Positions 19,811 to 28,630 of a stretch of 64,000 bases of DNA are shown here, one piece after another. Position 1 is the first letter of the stretch. Each line of letters starts with the position of its first letter. The notes under the pieces are model-generated. The model did not search any database. It saw nothing but the letters and a program-made list of their open reading frames with translations, and was not told the DNA's origin. This DNA is from Bacillus benzoevorans (GTDB lineage: Bacteria > Bacillota > Bacilli > Bacillales > Cytobacillaceae). The DNA is taken from the NCBI RefSeq assembly GCF_014207535.1, contig NZ_JACHGK010000001.1:372001-436000 (forward strand). The letters run 5' to 3'. Position numbers and translations under genes: made by a program.

Positions 19811-20800
19811 ATGATGAGCTTTTTTAAAAAATTAAAAGAGAAAATTACCAAGCAGACTGATACTGTTACGGAAAAGTTCAAGGATGGATTATCGAAGACA
19901 AGGGACAGTTTTTCAAGCAGAGTAAACGAACTGGTTTCGCGCTACCGTAAGGTCGATGAAGAGTTTTTTGAAGAATTGGAAGAGATTTTAATTCAGGCGG
20001 ATGTGGGCTTTGAAACCGTTATGACCTTAATCGACGAGCTGAAAATGGAAGTAAAGCGTAAAAATATTCAGGACCCTGCTGAAGTTCAAAGTGTTATTTC
20101 TGAAAAATTGGTCGAGATTTATGAAGGCGGTGAAGAGCAGTCGTCGCAGTTAAATATTCAGGAAAATGACTTGACGGTTATTTTATTTGTCGGTGTCAAT
20201 GGCGTAGGGAAGACAACGACAATCGGCAAGCTGGCTCATCAATTTAAATCCGAGGGTAAAAAAGTGTTAATGGCAGCCGGGGATACGTTCAGAGCCGGTG
20301 CGATCGAACAACTAGAAGTATGGGGCGAGCGTGTCGGTGTTGAAGTAATCAAACAAGGAGCTGGCTCGGATCCGGCAGCAGTGATGTTTGATGCGATTCA
20401 GGCGGCAAAATCACGCAAAGCGGATATCCTTTTATGCGATACGGCGGGGCGTCTGCAAAATAAAGTCAACCTGATGAAAGAACTTGAAAAGGTTAAGCGG
20501 GTCATAGAAAGAGAAATACCAGGGGCTCCGCATGAAGTATTGCTTGTTCTTGATGCAACAACCGGGCAGAATGCCTTGATACAAGCTAAAACATTTAAAG
20601 ATGCTACAGACGTCAGCGGTATTGTGTTGACAAAGCTTGATGGAACGGCAAAAGGCGGAATTGTCCTGGCAATTCGCAACGAGCTGCATATTCCGGTCAA
20701 ATTTGTTGGGCTTGGGGAAAAAATGGATGATCTCCAATCCTTTGATGCAGAAAAATATGTTTACGGTTTATTTGCCGATTTAGTGGAAAAAGAAGCATAG
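19811..20800 (+). CDS. ftsY: SRP receptor GTPase FtsY
   Basis: Receptor that docks signal-recognition-particle complexes at the membrane. A short charged N-terminal A region is followed by an N domain and a G domain with GVNGVGKT (128-135), DTFRAGAIEQL, DTAGRLQN and TKLDGTAKGG. It is 329 aa. Two adjacent ATGs (19811, 19814) are possible starts. A strong terminator follows. In B. subtilis the next genes are the ylxM-ffh region; here the eight-gene membrane operon intervenes. Confidence 0.97.
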   Translation: MMSFFKKLKEKITKQTDTVTEKFKDGLSKTRDSFSSRVNELVSRYRKVDEEFFEELEEILIQADVGFETVMTLIDELKMEVKRKNIQDPAEVQSVISEKLVEIYEGGEEQSSQLNIQENDLTVILFVGVNGVGKTTTIGKLAHQFKSEGKKVLMAAGDTFRAGAIEQLEVWGERVGVEVIKQGAGSDPAAVMFDAIQAAKSRKADILLCDTAGRLQNKVNLMKELEKVKRVIEREIPGAPHEVLLVLDATTGQNALIQAKTFKDATDVSGIVLTKLDGTAKGGIVLAIRNELHIPVKFVGLGEKMDDLQSFDAEKYVYGLFADLVEKEA

Positions 20801-20812
20801 GGAAAACGTTCA

Positions 20813-20841
20813 AAAGGCTGACAGTTTTGTCAGCCTTTTGT
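20813..20841 (+). terminator. Rho-independent terminator after ftsY
   Basis: Perfect 12-bp stem, AAAAGGCTGACA (20813-20824) with TGTCAGCCTTTT (20829-20840), loop GTTT. It closes the rnc-smc-ftsY unit, so the following operon needs its own promoter. Confidence 0.9.
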
Positions 20842-20996
20842 TACTGTTATTGGCAGGAAAAATATGTAATTATGAGGGAAAATATACTTTTTTAAAAATT
20901 TTGTTAAATTATGCAGGTGAAAGTGTTTTTTTACCCGTCTATATAGTGGAAGGAAAAAAAGTATATTTTTATTACATAGCAAGGGGGAGTCTCAAG

Positions 20997-23396
20997 TTGC
21001 GGAAGTACATAAAAGGAGTCATCGTTTTAGTCTTACTGTTTTTTGCTTTTTGTTTCGTTGCGAAGCCTGTATTTGCTGAATCAACTGGAGTTAATGTAAA
21101 ACTGGAAGCAGGAATGGACGGAAAAGTAAAAACAGGAAGGGGGTTTCCACTGCAAATTACAGTAGAGAACACTGGTCCGTCATTCAACGGCGACCTATTG
21201 ATTGATTATTATCCTTCCCATAATACGGGAGGAACACTTGCAGTCCATTTGGATCTTCCGAAGAACAGTACAAAGACCTATATTATATCTGTTCCGGGAA
21301 TGACACCGGATCATCCGGCACAGTATCAAAAAAAGTCTGCTGTTCACTTGTACAGCGGGGATTGGAAGGATGGCAAGGAGGTTAGCTTTTCTGGCAATAA
21401 AACGCTGCCGTTAAAGTATATCGAGTTTGATAAACAAGTAATCGGAATCATAAGTGGAAATATTGACAGATTGAAGGAATTAAAAACAATTTCCACGATG
21501 AATAATCGCCCCATTGAAATTGTAGAATTGCAAAACAGCCAAATACCTAAACAGGCTCTCGGGCTGGAAATGATCGATTATCTTCTTGTGGATGATTATA
21601 TCTTGACCAAGCTTAATGACGATCAGCAGGAAGCGATCCGGACATGGGTAAATAATGGCGGTGTATTCATTGCCGGGGGTTCTCCTCATGCAGCACAGTC
21701 CTTCGGAAAGCTAGCGGAATTGCTGCCGATAAAAATGAATGCTGAAGTGCAGGTTAATTCAGGGTTTCTAAAGGATGGCAATAGAGAGGACCCTGCTTTT
21801 AACGAATTAACTGTGTTTACTGGCAGTGTGGAAAAAGATGCTGAGGTGGTGTCCGAGAGCGGCGGTATCGCAACCGTGATGAAAAAGAATTTTGGCATGG
21901 GTACCGTGATGCAAACCGGATTTTCCCTTGGGGATGAGCCCCTTGCCTCGTGGAAGGGTTATGGCGAATGGTTTTATGAGGTGCTCATGCAAGGGGCAGA
22001 CAAGCCGTCCGTTGCGGCGGGACCATACGGACCGGATGTTTATGGCGCTTTATATTATGAATTTGCAGAAATAAATGAATATTTCCCTGCCTCGCACTTT
22101 TCCATTTGGCAGCTGGTCGGACTCTTGCTGGGCTATTTTATCATTCTTGTTCCTATTCTGTATTTTATTTTAAAAAAATTGGATAAGCGTGAGCATGCCT
22201 GGTGGATTATCCCTTCACTTAGCATTGTAATGTCCGCTGCTATATTTGGGATTGGCGCTAAAGACAGGATAGCGAATCCGCGCTTGAATCAGATGGGGAT
22301 CTATGTGAATCATCAAGGCTATTTAACCGGGTATCAGGCTGCTACCCTGCTTTCAAATAAAAGCGGAACCTATTCACTAGAAATACCTAAAGATCAATTT
22401 AAAGCGCTGCCCAGCACAAATATGATGATGCCGATGCCTTCTGCCGAAGGAGTAATTGAGGAAAAACGCAAGGAATATGAAGTAGTGTTTCAGGATGTAG
22501 AGTATTGGTCATCCCGGACTCTTTACGGCGATGCAAAGAAAGAATCAGACGGCAGCTTTCAGACAAATTTGACAGTTGCTAACGATGTACTAAAAGGAAC
22601 AATCCAGAACGAATATCCGTATGATTTCAATGATATTGTCATTTGGACCGGAAGGGAAAGACTCAGTCTTGGACCGTTAAAAAAAGGGGAAGTGCTGAAG
22701 GTCAACGAAAAGGTAAAACAAAGTATTCTATCGCCGCCAACGGCATTAAATACGCGGGGGTACTCGATGCCGGGCGGCCCGGGCACCAAGACAGATATGG
22801 AAGCCATGAAGAAAGAGCGTCTGGAATATGCAGCAGGCACATTTTTGAGTGAATCGATTCACTCAAGGAGTCTCCCTGTTCTGGCGGGCTTCACGAATGA
22901 TGAGGTTATTGCACTTGATATGACGGGGGAAAAAGAAAAGAAACATCACGACAACCTCATTGTTGAACCGTTTGAAGCGGAAGTGAACTTAACAGGGGAT
23001 TTTACGCTGACAACGGATGGATTAGTGAGCAGCTTTAACGTGATCAATGGCAGAATTATTGAAAAGACCCCAGTTGCAGATGAAATCCTGCTTGAAGAGG
23101 GTCAATATGAGTATGTATTGCAATTACCTAAAGCAGCAGCTGTCAAACCTCTCCTGCTAAAGGAAATTCTAATTAGAACAAAGGGCAGCCAGGCAAGCTT
23201 TGAATTGTACAATTATCAAACAGCAGAGTATGTCCCGATTGAAAAGACGACAGTAAAAATAACAGCCGCGGAGCAGGCGGAAGAGTTTATGGCGGAAGAT
23301 GGGAAAATCATGCTCAAAATCACCAAACAAAACAATGGCGGCGATCCATTTGTGATTCTGCCGGATATCACCATAAAAGGGGAGGTACTGCCATGA
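20997..23396 (+). CDS. Secreted-domain membrane protein with glutamine-amidotransferase-like region, first gene of the MoxR/vWA operon
   Basis: Not a named gene. A TTG start (20997) has GGGGGAG seven bases upstream and opens a clear signal peptide (KYIKGVIVLVLLFFAF, cut after VFA). An upstream ATG at 20838 lies inside the ftsY terminator and is rejected. About 340 extracellular residues follow, including a class-I-GATase-like stretch (YLLVDDYILTKLN, WVNNGGVFIAGGSP). Two membrane segments (about 368-392 and 402-421) precede a second large outer domain of roughly 375 residues. It is 799 aa. No catalytic cysteine is visible in the GATase-like part, so it may be a binding module. Its stop overlaps the ABC ATPase start (ATGA). 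An extracytoplasmic partner of the transporter is likely, by inference. Confidence 0.85.
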   Translation: MRKYIKGVIVLVLLFFAFCFVAKPVFAESTGVNVKLEAGMDGKVKTGRGFPLQITVENTGPSFNGDLLIDYYPSHNTGGTLAVHLDLPKNSTKTYIISVPGMTPDHPAQYQKKSAVHLYSGDWKDGKEVSFSGNKTLPLKYIEFDKQVIGIISGNIDRLKELKTISTMNNRPIEIVELQNSQIPKQALGLEMIDYLLVDDYILTKLNDDQQEAIRTWVNNGGVFIAGGSPHAAQSFGKLAELLPIKMNAEVQVNSGFLKDGNREDPAFNELTVFTGSVEKDAEVVSESGGIATVMKKNFGMGTVMQTGFSLGDEPLASWKGYGEWFYEVLMQGADKPSVAAGPYGPDVYGALYYEFAEINEYFPASHFSIWQLVGLLLGYFIILVPILYFILKKLDKREHAWWIIPSLSIVMSAAIFGIGAKDRIANPRLNQMGIYVNHQGYLTGYQAATLLSNKSGTYSLEIPKDQFKALPSTNMMMPMPSAEGVIEEKRKEYEVVFQDVEYWSSRTLYGDAKKESDGSFQTNLTVANDVLKGTIQNEYPYDFNDIVIWTGRERLSLGPLKKGEVLKVNEKVKQSILSPPTALNTRGYSMPGGPGTKTDMEAMKKERLEYAAGTFLSESIHSRSLPVLAGFTNDEVIALDMTGEKEKKHHDNLIVEPFEAEVNLTGDFTLTTDGLVSSFNVINGRIIEKTPVADEILLEEGQYEYVLQLPKAAAVKPLLLKEILIRTKGSQASFELYNYQTAEYVPIEKTTVKITAAEQAEEFMAEDGKIMLKITKQNNGGDPFVILPDITIKGEVLP

Positions 23397-24328
23397 TTGA
23401 GATTCAGGATTTAACGAAGCGATACGGTCGATTTACAGCGCTGGATTCACTGAATTTGCATATTAATAAAGGAACGGTGTTCGGCTTCGTCGGGCAGAAT
23501 GGGGCCGGAAAGTCTACCACCTTTTCAATCCTGGCTACCTTGTTAGCCCCGACATCAGGCACTGCAACGATAAACGGGTTTAATATCGCGCGTGAGCCAA
23601 AAATGGTGCGCAGACAGATTGGCTATATGCCGGATTTCTTTGGTGTTTATGATCAATTACGGGCGGTAGAATATTTGCATTTCTATGGTGCGAGCTACGG
23701 GATTCCGGTAAGAGAAAGAGATAAATTGATTCCGCAGCTGCTTGAGCTTGTGAATCTGTCTCACAAAAAAGATGACTATGTGGATGTTCTTTCCAGAGGG
23801 ATGAAGCAGCGTTTATGTCTTGCCCGCTGCTTGATCCATGACCCGGAAGTCCTTATCTTGGACGAGCCTGCGTCAGGGTTGGACCCGCGGGCACGGGTAG
23901 AAATGAGAGAAATATTAAAAGAATTGAAGACGATGGGAAAAACGATTTTGATATCTTCGCATATTTTGCCGGAACTAGCGGAAATGTGTGATTCGATTGG
24001 GATTATTAACGGAGGCAAGCTGACAGCTTCCGGGACAGTCCATGAAATACAGGAGCGGCTGAAGGGAGAAAAATTGCTCATCGTTAAAATGTATCAGGAC
24101 GTAGAAAAGTGTCTGGCATTATTTGAGGACGATCCCAATGTACTAGATTTAAAGATTTTAGAGGACCATATGTCACTGCAATTTATCTATAAGGGAACAA
24201 AAGAAGAGCAAAGCATGCTGCTGAAAAGGGCAATGCTGCATGATTTGCCGATTATCAGCTTTTCAGAAGTTGAGACCGATTTAGAGGATGTATTTATGGA
24301 GATTACAAAGGAGGCTGATCTGACATGA
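23393..24328 (+). CDS. ABC transporter ATP-binding protein (ABC-2 type)
   Basis: 311 aa nucleotide-binding subunit. Walker A GQNGAGKST is at 34-42, the signature is LSRGMKQR (133-140, an LSGGQ variant usual for ABC-2 exporters), Walker B LILDEP is at 154-159, followed by SGLDP, and the switch histidine is in ISSHILPE. The last ~90 residues form an accessory domain ending DLEDVFMEIT, common in drug- or polymer-type ABC-2 ATPases. It overlaps both neighbours by four bases, so it works with the upstream membrane protein and the downstream permease. The substrate is unknown. Confidence 0.93.
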   Translation: MIEIQDLTKRYGRFTALDSLNLHINKGTVFGFVGQNGAGKSTTFSILATLLAPTSGTATINGFNIAREPKMVRRQIGYMPDFFGVYDQLRAVEYLHFYGASYGIPVRERDKLIPQLLELVNLSHKKDDYVDVLSRGMKQRLCLARCLIHDPEVLILDEPASGLDPRARVEMREILKELKTMGKTILISSHILPELAEMCDSIGIINGGKLTASGTVHEIQERLKGEKLLIVKMYQDVEKCLALFEDDPNVLDLKILEDHMSLQFIYKGTKEEQSMLLKRAMLHDLPIISFSEVETDLEDVFMEITKEADLT

Positions 24329-25161
24329 AGCATATGATGATGAATCCTGTCCTCAATAAGGAATTCATGCTGCGCTTTCGCTCGCCGAAAAGCTTTCTTG
24401 GGCTGCTGTTTTATCTGCTGGCGATCGCCCTGATTATCGTTGGTTTTATTTTCATTCAATCGATGACAAGTCTGCAAGGCTTTTTTAAACCAAATCAAAG
24501 CCGCGAATTGTTTATGATAATGTCCTTTATGCAGCTGGCATTAATTTTGTTTATCACTCCCGGTCTGACTGCAGGAGTGATTAGCAGTGAAAGGGAGAGA
24601 CAGACGCTTAACATTTTGTTAACGACTACCCAGTCGTCAACCAGCATTATTATGAGCAAGCTGGTTTCGTCTGTTTCTTATTTATTACTCCTTATTATTG
24701 CCAGTCTTCCGCTTTATAGCATTGTCTTTTTATATGGCGGTATTTCACCGGGACAGGTGCTGCAAAATCTTGCCTTGTATATGTTTACAATTATCGTCTA
24801 TGGGGCTGTCGGTGTGCTGCTATCAACTTTGATCCGGAAAACGATCGTATCCATTGTGACTGCTTATGGCGTGACCTTATTTCTTGCAGGGGGTACAGCG
24901 TTTATCACGTTAATTTTAACATCCTATATACAGGGAATCCCTGGTAACACACCCGCGGTAAATCCTGCGCCTTATTTTGCAGCGATGCTGAATCCACCCA
25001 TTATTTTATTTAGTTTAATGCAGCCGGATTATATGGAAGAATTCAGCCGGATGACAGGAATTGAATTTCCGCTTTGGGGATCTTTTTTAATATCCTATAT
25101 CATCCTCTTTTTTGCCGCGATAGTTTGGAGTATCAAGAAGCTTCGACCAAATATGAAATGA
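24325..25161 (+). CDS. ABC-2 type transporter permease
   Basis: 278 aa with about six membrane segments, for example LGLLFYLLAIALIIVGFIFI, LALILFITPGLTAGVI and LFLAGGTAFITLILTSYI. The ABC-2 signature GVISSERERQTLNILLTT follows the second segment, typical of GldF/NatB-like permeases. Its ATG overlaps the ATPase stop. It lacks an obvious large extracytoplasmic loop; that role may fall to the first gene of the operon. What it moves cannot be told from sequence. Confidence 0.9.
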   Translation: MKHMMMNPVLNKEFMLRFRSPKSFLGLLFYLLAIALIIVGFIFIQSMTSLQGFFKPNQSRELFMIMSFMQLALILFITPGLTAGVISSERERQTLNILLTTTQSSTSIIMSKLVSSVSYLLLLIIASLPLYSIVFLYGGISPGQVLQNLALYMFTIIVYGAVGVLLSTLIRKTIVSIVTAYGVTLFLAGGTAFITLILTSYIQGIPGNTPAVNPAPYFAAMLNPPIILFSLMQPDYMEEFSRMTGIEFPLWGSFLISYIILFFAAIVWSIKKLRPNMK

Positions 25162-25176
25162 TAGCGGGTGATGAAC

Positions 25177-26739
25177 ATGGAAGAAAAAGTGGCATTCCTG
25201 CAATTATTGAAACCGGTGCGAAAGCAGCTGTGGACTGCGCTTTTCGTTTGTGAGTTCCAGTTGTATTTTCTGTTTCTTGGTGTATGGCTGGCATGCATTC
25301 TTCTGTTGTCGCGGATCATCGTCATTCCCTTTCCCTTGCATTACAGTATCCTTGGAGCAGCGGCCCTGATGGGGCTTCTGCTCTTTAGAATATGGAGGAA
25401 ACGTCCGGACGATTATGATGCGGTACTGCTTTTTAATCGATTTGTTGCGGATGACCGGGTGGTGACGGCTTATTCATTTATCGGCAAGGGTGGCTTGATG
25501 GAAACATTACAGCTGCAGGATGCCGTTAAGCATATGAAACGAAAACAGGAGGAAGTGCTGCAGCGAAGAAAAAAACACCTGGAAAAGCGCATGCTTCTAT
25601 GGAGTGCTTTATTATTTGCCGGATGTGCAATTCTTTTCATCCTCCCTAATGAAAACAGTGACTTGGCGAAAAAGAGGGAAAATGATATTAAACTGGTCAA
25701 CAAGGCAGAAAAAGAGCTGAAGGAGAAGCTGAAGCAGGAAAAGGATGAGGGTGTGAAAAAAAGCTTGGAGGAAGCGAAGGAAAAAGTGGCACAAAGTAAG
25801 ACAGCAGAAGAGGCGCTTACGAATTTAGCCAAACAAATGAAAGAGCTGGAATTAAAGGTGTTGAAGGAGAAAGAGAAACAGGAAGTCTTGAAAGACTGGC
25901 AGGATTCATTAAATGAATCTGGAATAAACCAATTAGCGGAATTATTAGCGAAAAAGGACCTGAGGAAAATTGAGAAAGAATTGGCTAAGTTGAATGGACA
26001 ATGGGAGAAACTCCCGGAAAAACAGAAAGAGGCCATGCAATCATTTACAGGTCAGGAACAGCAGCTGTCAGCTGAAGAATTGGAGCGAATCGTAAAAACG
26101 ATAGAAGAAGCGCTCCAGTCAGAGGACATATTGGCAGATCTTGCAAGAGCTAAAACGGCTATAGAAAGCAGCGGGCAAGCTTTGCAACAGCAATTAGCAG
26201 CAAATGGTACCCCACCTGAGAAACTGGCATTTTCCTCGGGGAATGGAGGCAAACCATCGGGAAATAAGTCAAACGGCAACGGACAGACTGGAGTAGAAAA
26301 CTCGGTCTCATCACAAGGAAAGAGTTCCACAGGGGCGAATCAGTCAGGCAGCAATGCAGCCGGAAATGGCACTGGATCAGGAAATGGGTCAGGCAGCGGC
26401 TCTGGTTCAGGGGCTGGTTCTGGAGGAGGCGGCACAGGGAGCGGGAATGGAAGCGGCGCAGGTCTTGGTGAAGGTCCAAGAGGGTTTTTGACGATTCCGG
26501 AAAAAACCACTGGAAAAGAAAACAGGGAAATCGACGGCGGACAGCTCGGTGAAGGAGCGGCAGCGGAGCAGACAGAAGGGAGCGGTCCTGTTATGAAAGG
26601 GACAGTTCGTCCTTATGAAGAGGTATACGGTGAGTATGAGGAGTCCTACCGGGAAAGTTCCGACCGATACAAGCTGCCGGCAAACTTGGAAAAAATTGTG
26701 CAAAACTACTTTACAAATATCGATCCAAATGGAGAGTGA
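25177..26739 (+). CDS. Membrane-anchored coiled-coil protein with Gly/Ser-rich linker (DUF4175-like)
   Basis: Unnamed, 520 aa. Two or three N-terminal membrane segments (about 15-42, 48-68, 140-157) precede a Lys/Glu-rich coiled coil (about 160-290) and an amphipathic region. A low-complexity Gly/Ser/Asn linker (about 354-437, with GSGNGSGSGSGSG) leads to a conserved-looking tail (RPYEEVYGEYEESYRESSDRY, split by family). The layout resembles DUF4175-type proteins encoded beside MoxR/vWA genes. Start: ATG 25177 has GGGTGA upstream; a GTG (25168) and an ATG (25171) are alternatives. It probably acts as a scaffold between membrane and cytosolic partners; this is inference. Confidence 0.75.
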   Translation: MEEKVAFLQLLKPVRKQLWTALFVCEFQLYFLFLGVWLACILLLSRIIVIPFPLHYSILGAAALMGLLLFRIWRKRPDDYDAVLLFNRFVADDRVVTAYSFIGKGGLMETLQLQDAVKHMKRKQEEVLQRRKKHLEKRMLLWSALLFAGCAILFILPNENSDLAKKRENDIKLVNKAEKELKEKLKQEKDEGVKKSLEEAKEKVAQSKTAEEALTNLAKQMKELELKVLKEKEKQEVLKDWQDSLNESGINQLAELLAKKDLRKIEKELAKLNGQWEKLPEKQKEAMQSFTGQEQQLSAEELERIVKTIEEALQSEDILADLARAKTAIESSGQALQQQLAANGTPPEKLAFSSGNGGKPSGNKSNGNGQTGVENSVSSQGKSSTGANQSGSNAAGNGTGSGNGSGSGSGSGAGSGGGGTGSGNGSGAGLGEGPRGFLTIPEKTTGKENREIDGGQLGEGAAAEQTEGSGPVMKGTVRPYEEVYGEYEESYRESSDRYKLPANLEKIVQNYFTNIDPNGE

Positions 26740-26743
26740 AAAC

Positions 26744-27763
26744 ATGGAAGAAATGAAGGCGCAGGAACTGGAACAGCAATTCCTCCAGGCAGCAAAGATC
26801 ATTGCCAGGGTAAAGGAGGAAATCTCCTCATTCATCGTTGGTCAAGAAGAGGTGATTGATGTCGTCCTTTGGAGTGTTTTTTCGGGCGGGCACGTTTTGT
26901 TAGAAGGTCTTCCTGGGCTGGGAAAGACGATGCTGATTCGGACCATTTCTGAATGTCTAGACTTGAGTTTTTCCCGGATTCAATTTACACCGGACTTGAT
27001 GCCATCCGATATCACAGGAACAATGCTGCTGCAGCCTGATGATCAAGGCAGGCAGAATTTTGTGTTCCATAAAGGCCCGTTATTTTCCCATATTGTCCTT
27101 GCTGATGAAATTAACCGGGCCACTCCAAAGACACAGAGTGCTTTGCTTGAGGCGATGGGTGAGAAGACGGTAACGATAATGGGAGATACAAAAAAGATGG
27201 AAAGTCCGTTTTTTGTTTTAGCTACACAGAATCCCATTGACATGGAAGGAACCTACCCGCTCCCGGAAGCGCAAATGGACCGTTTTTTATGTAAAATTCT
27301 TGTTCGCTATCCTTCACATGAAGAATTAAAGGAAATTGTTCTCCGTACCACGGGAAAGAAAAAGGTCCAAGTAGCGAAAGCAGCAGCAAAAGAGGATGTC
27401 TTGGCTTTACAGGATTTGACAAGAGGAATACTCGTATCAGAGGAACTGCTTGATTTCGCCGTCAGGATTATTTCTGCGACACATCCGGATGGGGAGGAAG
27501 CACCTGAGTCTGTACAAAAACATGTCCAGTATGGCAGCGGTCCCCGCGGTCTGCAAAGCTTAATTAGTATGGCTAAAGCCCGTGCCCTTATGAACGGAAG
27601 GTATCATATTTCAACAGGAGATTTAAAGCAGGCATCTCTCCCCGTATTGCGCCACCGCATCCTGTTGAACTTTGAAGGGGAGGCAGCAGGGATCACAGCG
27701 GATACAATCATTACCGAGGTTCTGGATAAGGTAAGCGGACAGGGCTCGGGGAGTATACGATGA
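26744..27763 (+). CDS. MoxR-family AAA+ ATPase
   Basis: 339 aa chaperone-like AAA+ ATPase. It has Walker A GLPGLGKT (55-62), Walker B IVLADE (117-122), the MoxR signature LLEAMGEKTVTI, sensor-1 region FVLATQNPIDMEGTYPLPEAQMDRF and a C-terminal lid domain. MoxR proteins typically act on vWA-domain partners, often inserting metal or assembling complexes. Here DUF58 and two vWA genes follow directly. Start: ATG 26744 with GGAGAG upstream; an earlier in-frame start at 26615 lies inside the previous gene. Its stop overlaps the next start (ATGA). Confidence 0.95.
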   Translation: MEEMKAQELEQQFLQAAKIIARVKEEISSFIVGQEEVIDVVLWSVFSGGHVLLEGLPGLGKTMLIRTISECLDLSFSRIQFTPDLMPSDITGTMLLQPDDQGRQNFVFHKGPLFSHIVLADEINRATPKTQSALLEAMGEKTVTIMGDTKKMESPFFVLATQNPIDMEGTYPLPEAQMDRFLCKILVRYPSHEELKEIVLRTTGKKKVQVAKAAAKEDVLALQDLTRGILVSEELLDFAVRIISATHPDGEEAPESVQKHVQYGSGPRGLQSLISMAKARALMNGRYHISTGDLKQASLPVLRHRILLNFEGEAAGITADTIITEVLDKVSGQGSGSIR

Positions 27764-28626
27764 ATGGATCGCAGCACTTTCTAGGTAAACTGCAGCGGCG
27801 GAAACTGCTTGTCAAAGATAAGAGAAGGGGCATACAGAAAGGACAGCGGAAAGCAAATACATTTGGTTCATCACTTGAATTCTCTGATTTTCGCTTGTAC
27901 CAGCCGGGGGATGATGTAAGGCAGATTGATTGGAATATTTATGGACGGACGCAGAAGCACTATATTAAACGTTTTCTCGATGAGCAGGATATCTCGGTCT
28001 CTATTTATCTTGATTGCACTTCCTCGATGCGTATTCTCCCCGGTAAATGGAGTGCAGCAAAACGGCTCGCTGCTTATTTTAGTTTTATTATATTAAACAG
28101 CGGCGACAAGCTGCTATTTTTCCCTGTTTCGAGCAATACAATGCTGCCGATTAGAAGAAAAGGTGCCTTATATGCAAAATCGATCTTTCAGGATATTATG
28201 ACGCTCGAGGATGTGTCAAGGACGGGAGAATTTAGTGAGCATCTAGCTTCTCTTCTCGTAAAAAACAGTCAGCTTGCCATCATCATAAGTGATGGAATGG
28301 AGCCATTCGAAAAGATGGAAGGTTTGTTCAAAAAGCTTCAATCATTAAAACAAGAAATTTGGTTTTTTCAAGTATTAAGTGCTGAAGAGCTGGAGCCGGA
28401 TTATTCTCAAGATATGCGGTTGATTGACAGCGAAACAGAAGAGTATGTCAATGTCAGTATGAACCAGGCGATTAAAACGGAATATGAATCAAGATTAAAA
28501 AAACAGAACGGGCAGTTGGAAACCCTTTGCCGATGCTATGGAGGGCAATATTTACTATTGTCGGAGAAACAAGATTTGCAAACTTATTTTTTACATGATC
28601 TGCCGGCAAAAGGATTGGTGAGGTGA
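27760..28626 (+). CDS. DUF58 domain protein (vWA-like), MoxR partner
   Basis: 288 aa soluble protein. The DUF58 hallmark LYQPGDDVRQIDWNIYGRT occurs at about 46-64, followed by the vWA-like metal site DCTSS (85-89). No membrane segment is seen. DUF58 genes nearly always sit next to MoxR ATPases, and here they overlap by four bases. B. subtilis has a comparable MoxR-DUF58 pair elsewhere (yeaC-yeaD). The exact function is unknown. Confidence 0.92.
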   Translation: MNGSQHFLGKLQRRKLLVKDKRRGIQKGQRKANTFGSSLEFSDFRLYQPGDDVRQIDWNIYGRTQKHYIKRFLDEQDISVSIYLDCTSSMRILPGKWSAAKRLAAYFSFIILNSGDKLLFFPVSSNTMLPIRRKGALYAKSIFQDIMTLEDVSRTGEFSEHLASLLVKNSQLAIIISDGMEPFEKMEGLFKKLQSLKQEIWFFQVLSAEELEPDYSQDMRLIDSETEEYVNVSMNQAIKTEYESRLKKQNGQLETLCRCYGGQYLLLSEKQDLQTYFLHDLPAKGLVR

Positions 28627-28630
28627 GAAC

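Noticed and set aside
20914..20940. ECF-sigma-like promoter (TGAAAG ... CGTCTA) before the membrane operon
   Set aside because: The spacer is 12 bases where about 16 is needed, and the -35 deviates from TGAAAC. No better promoter was recognised.
25470..26036. Long reverse-strand open frame opposite the coiled-coil gene
   Set aside because: Shadow of the Lys/Glu-rich forward frame; Ser/Phe-rich, no ribosome-binding site, no family resemblance.
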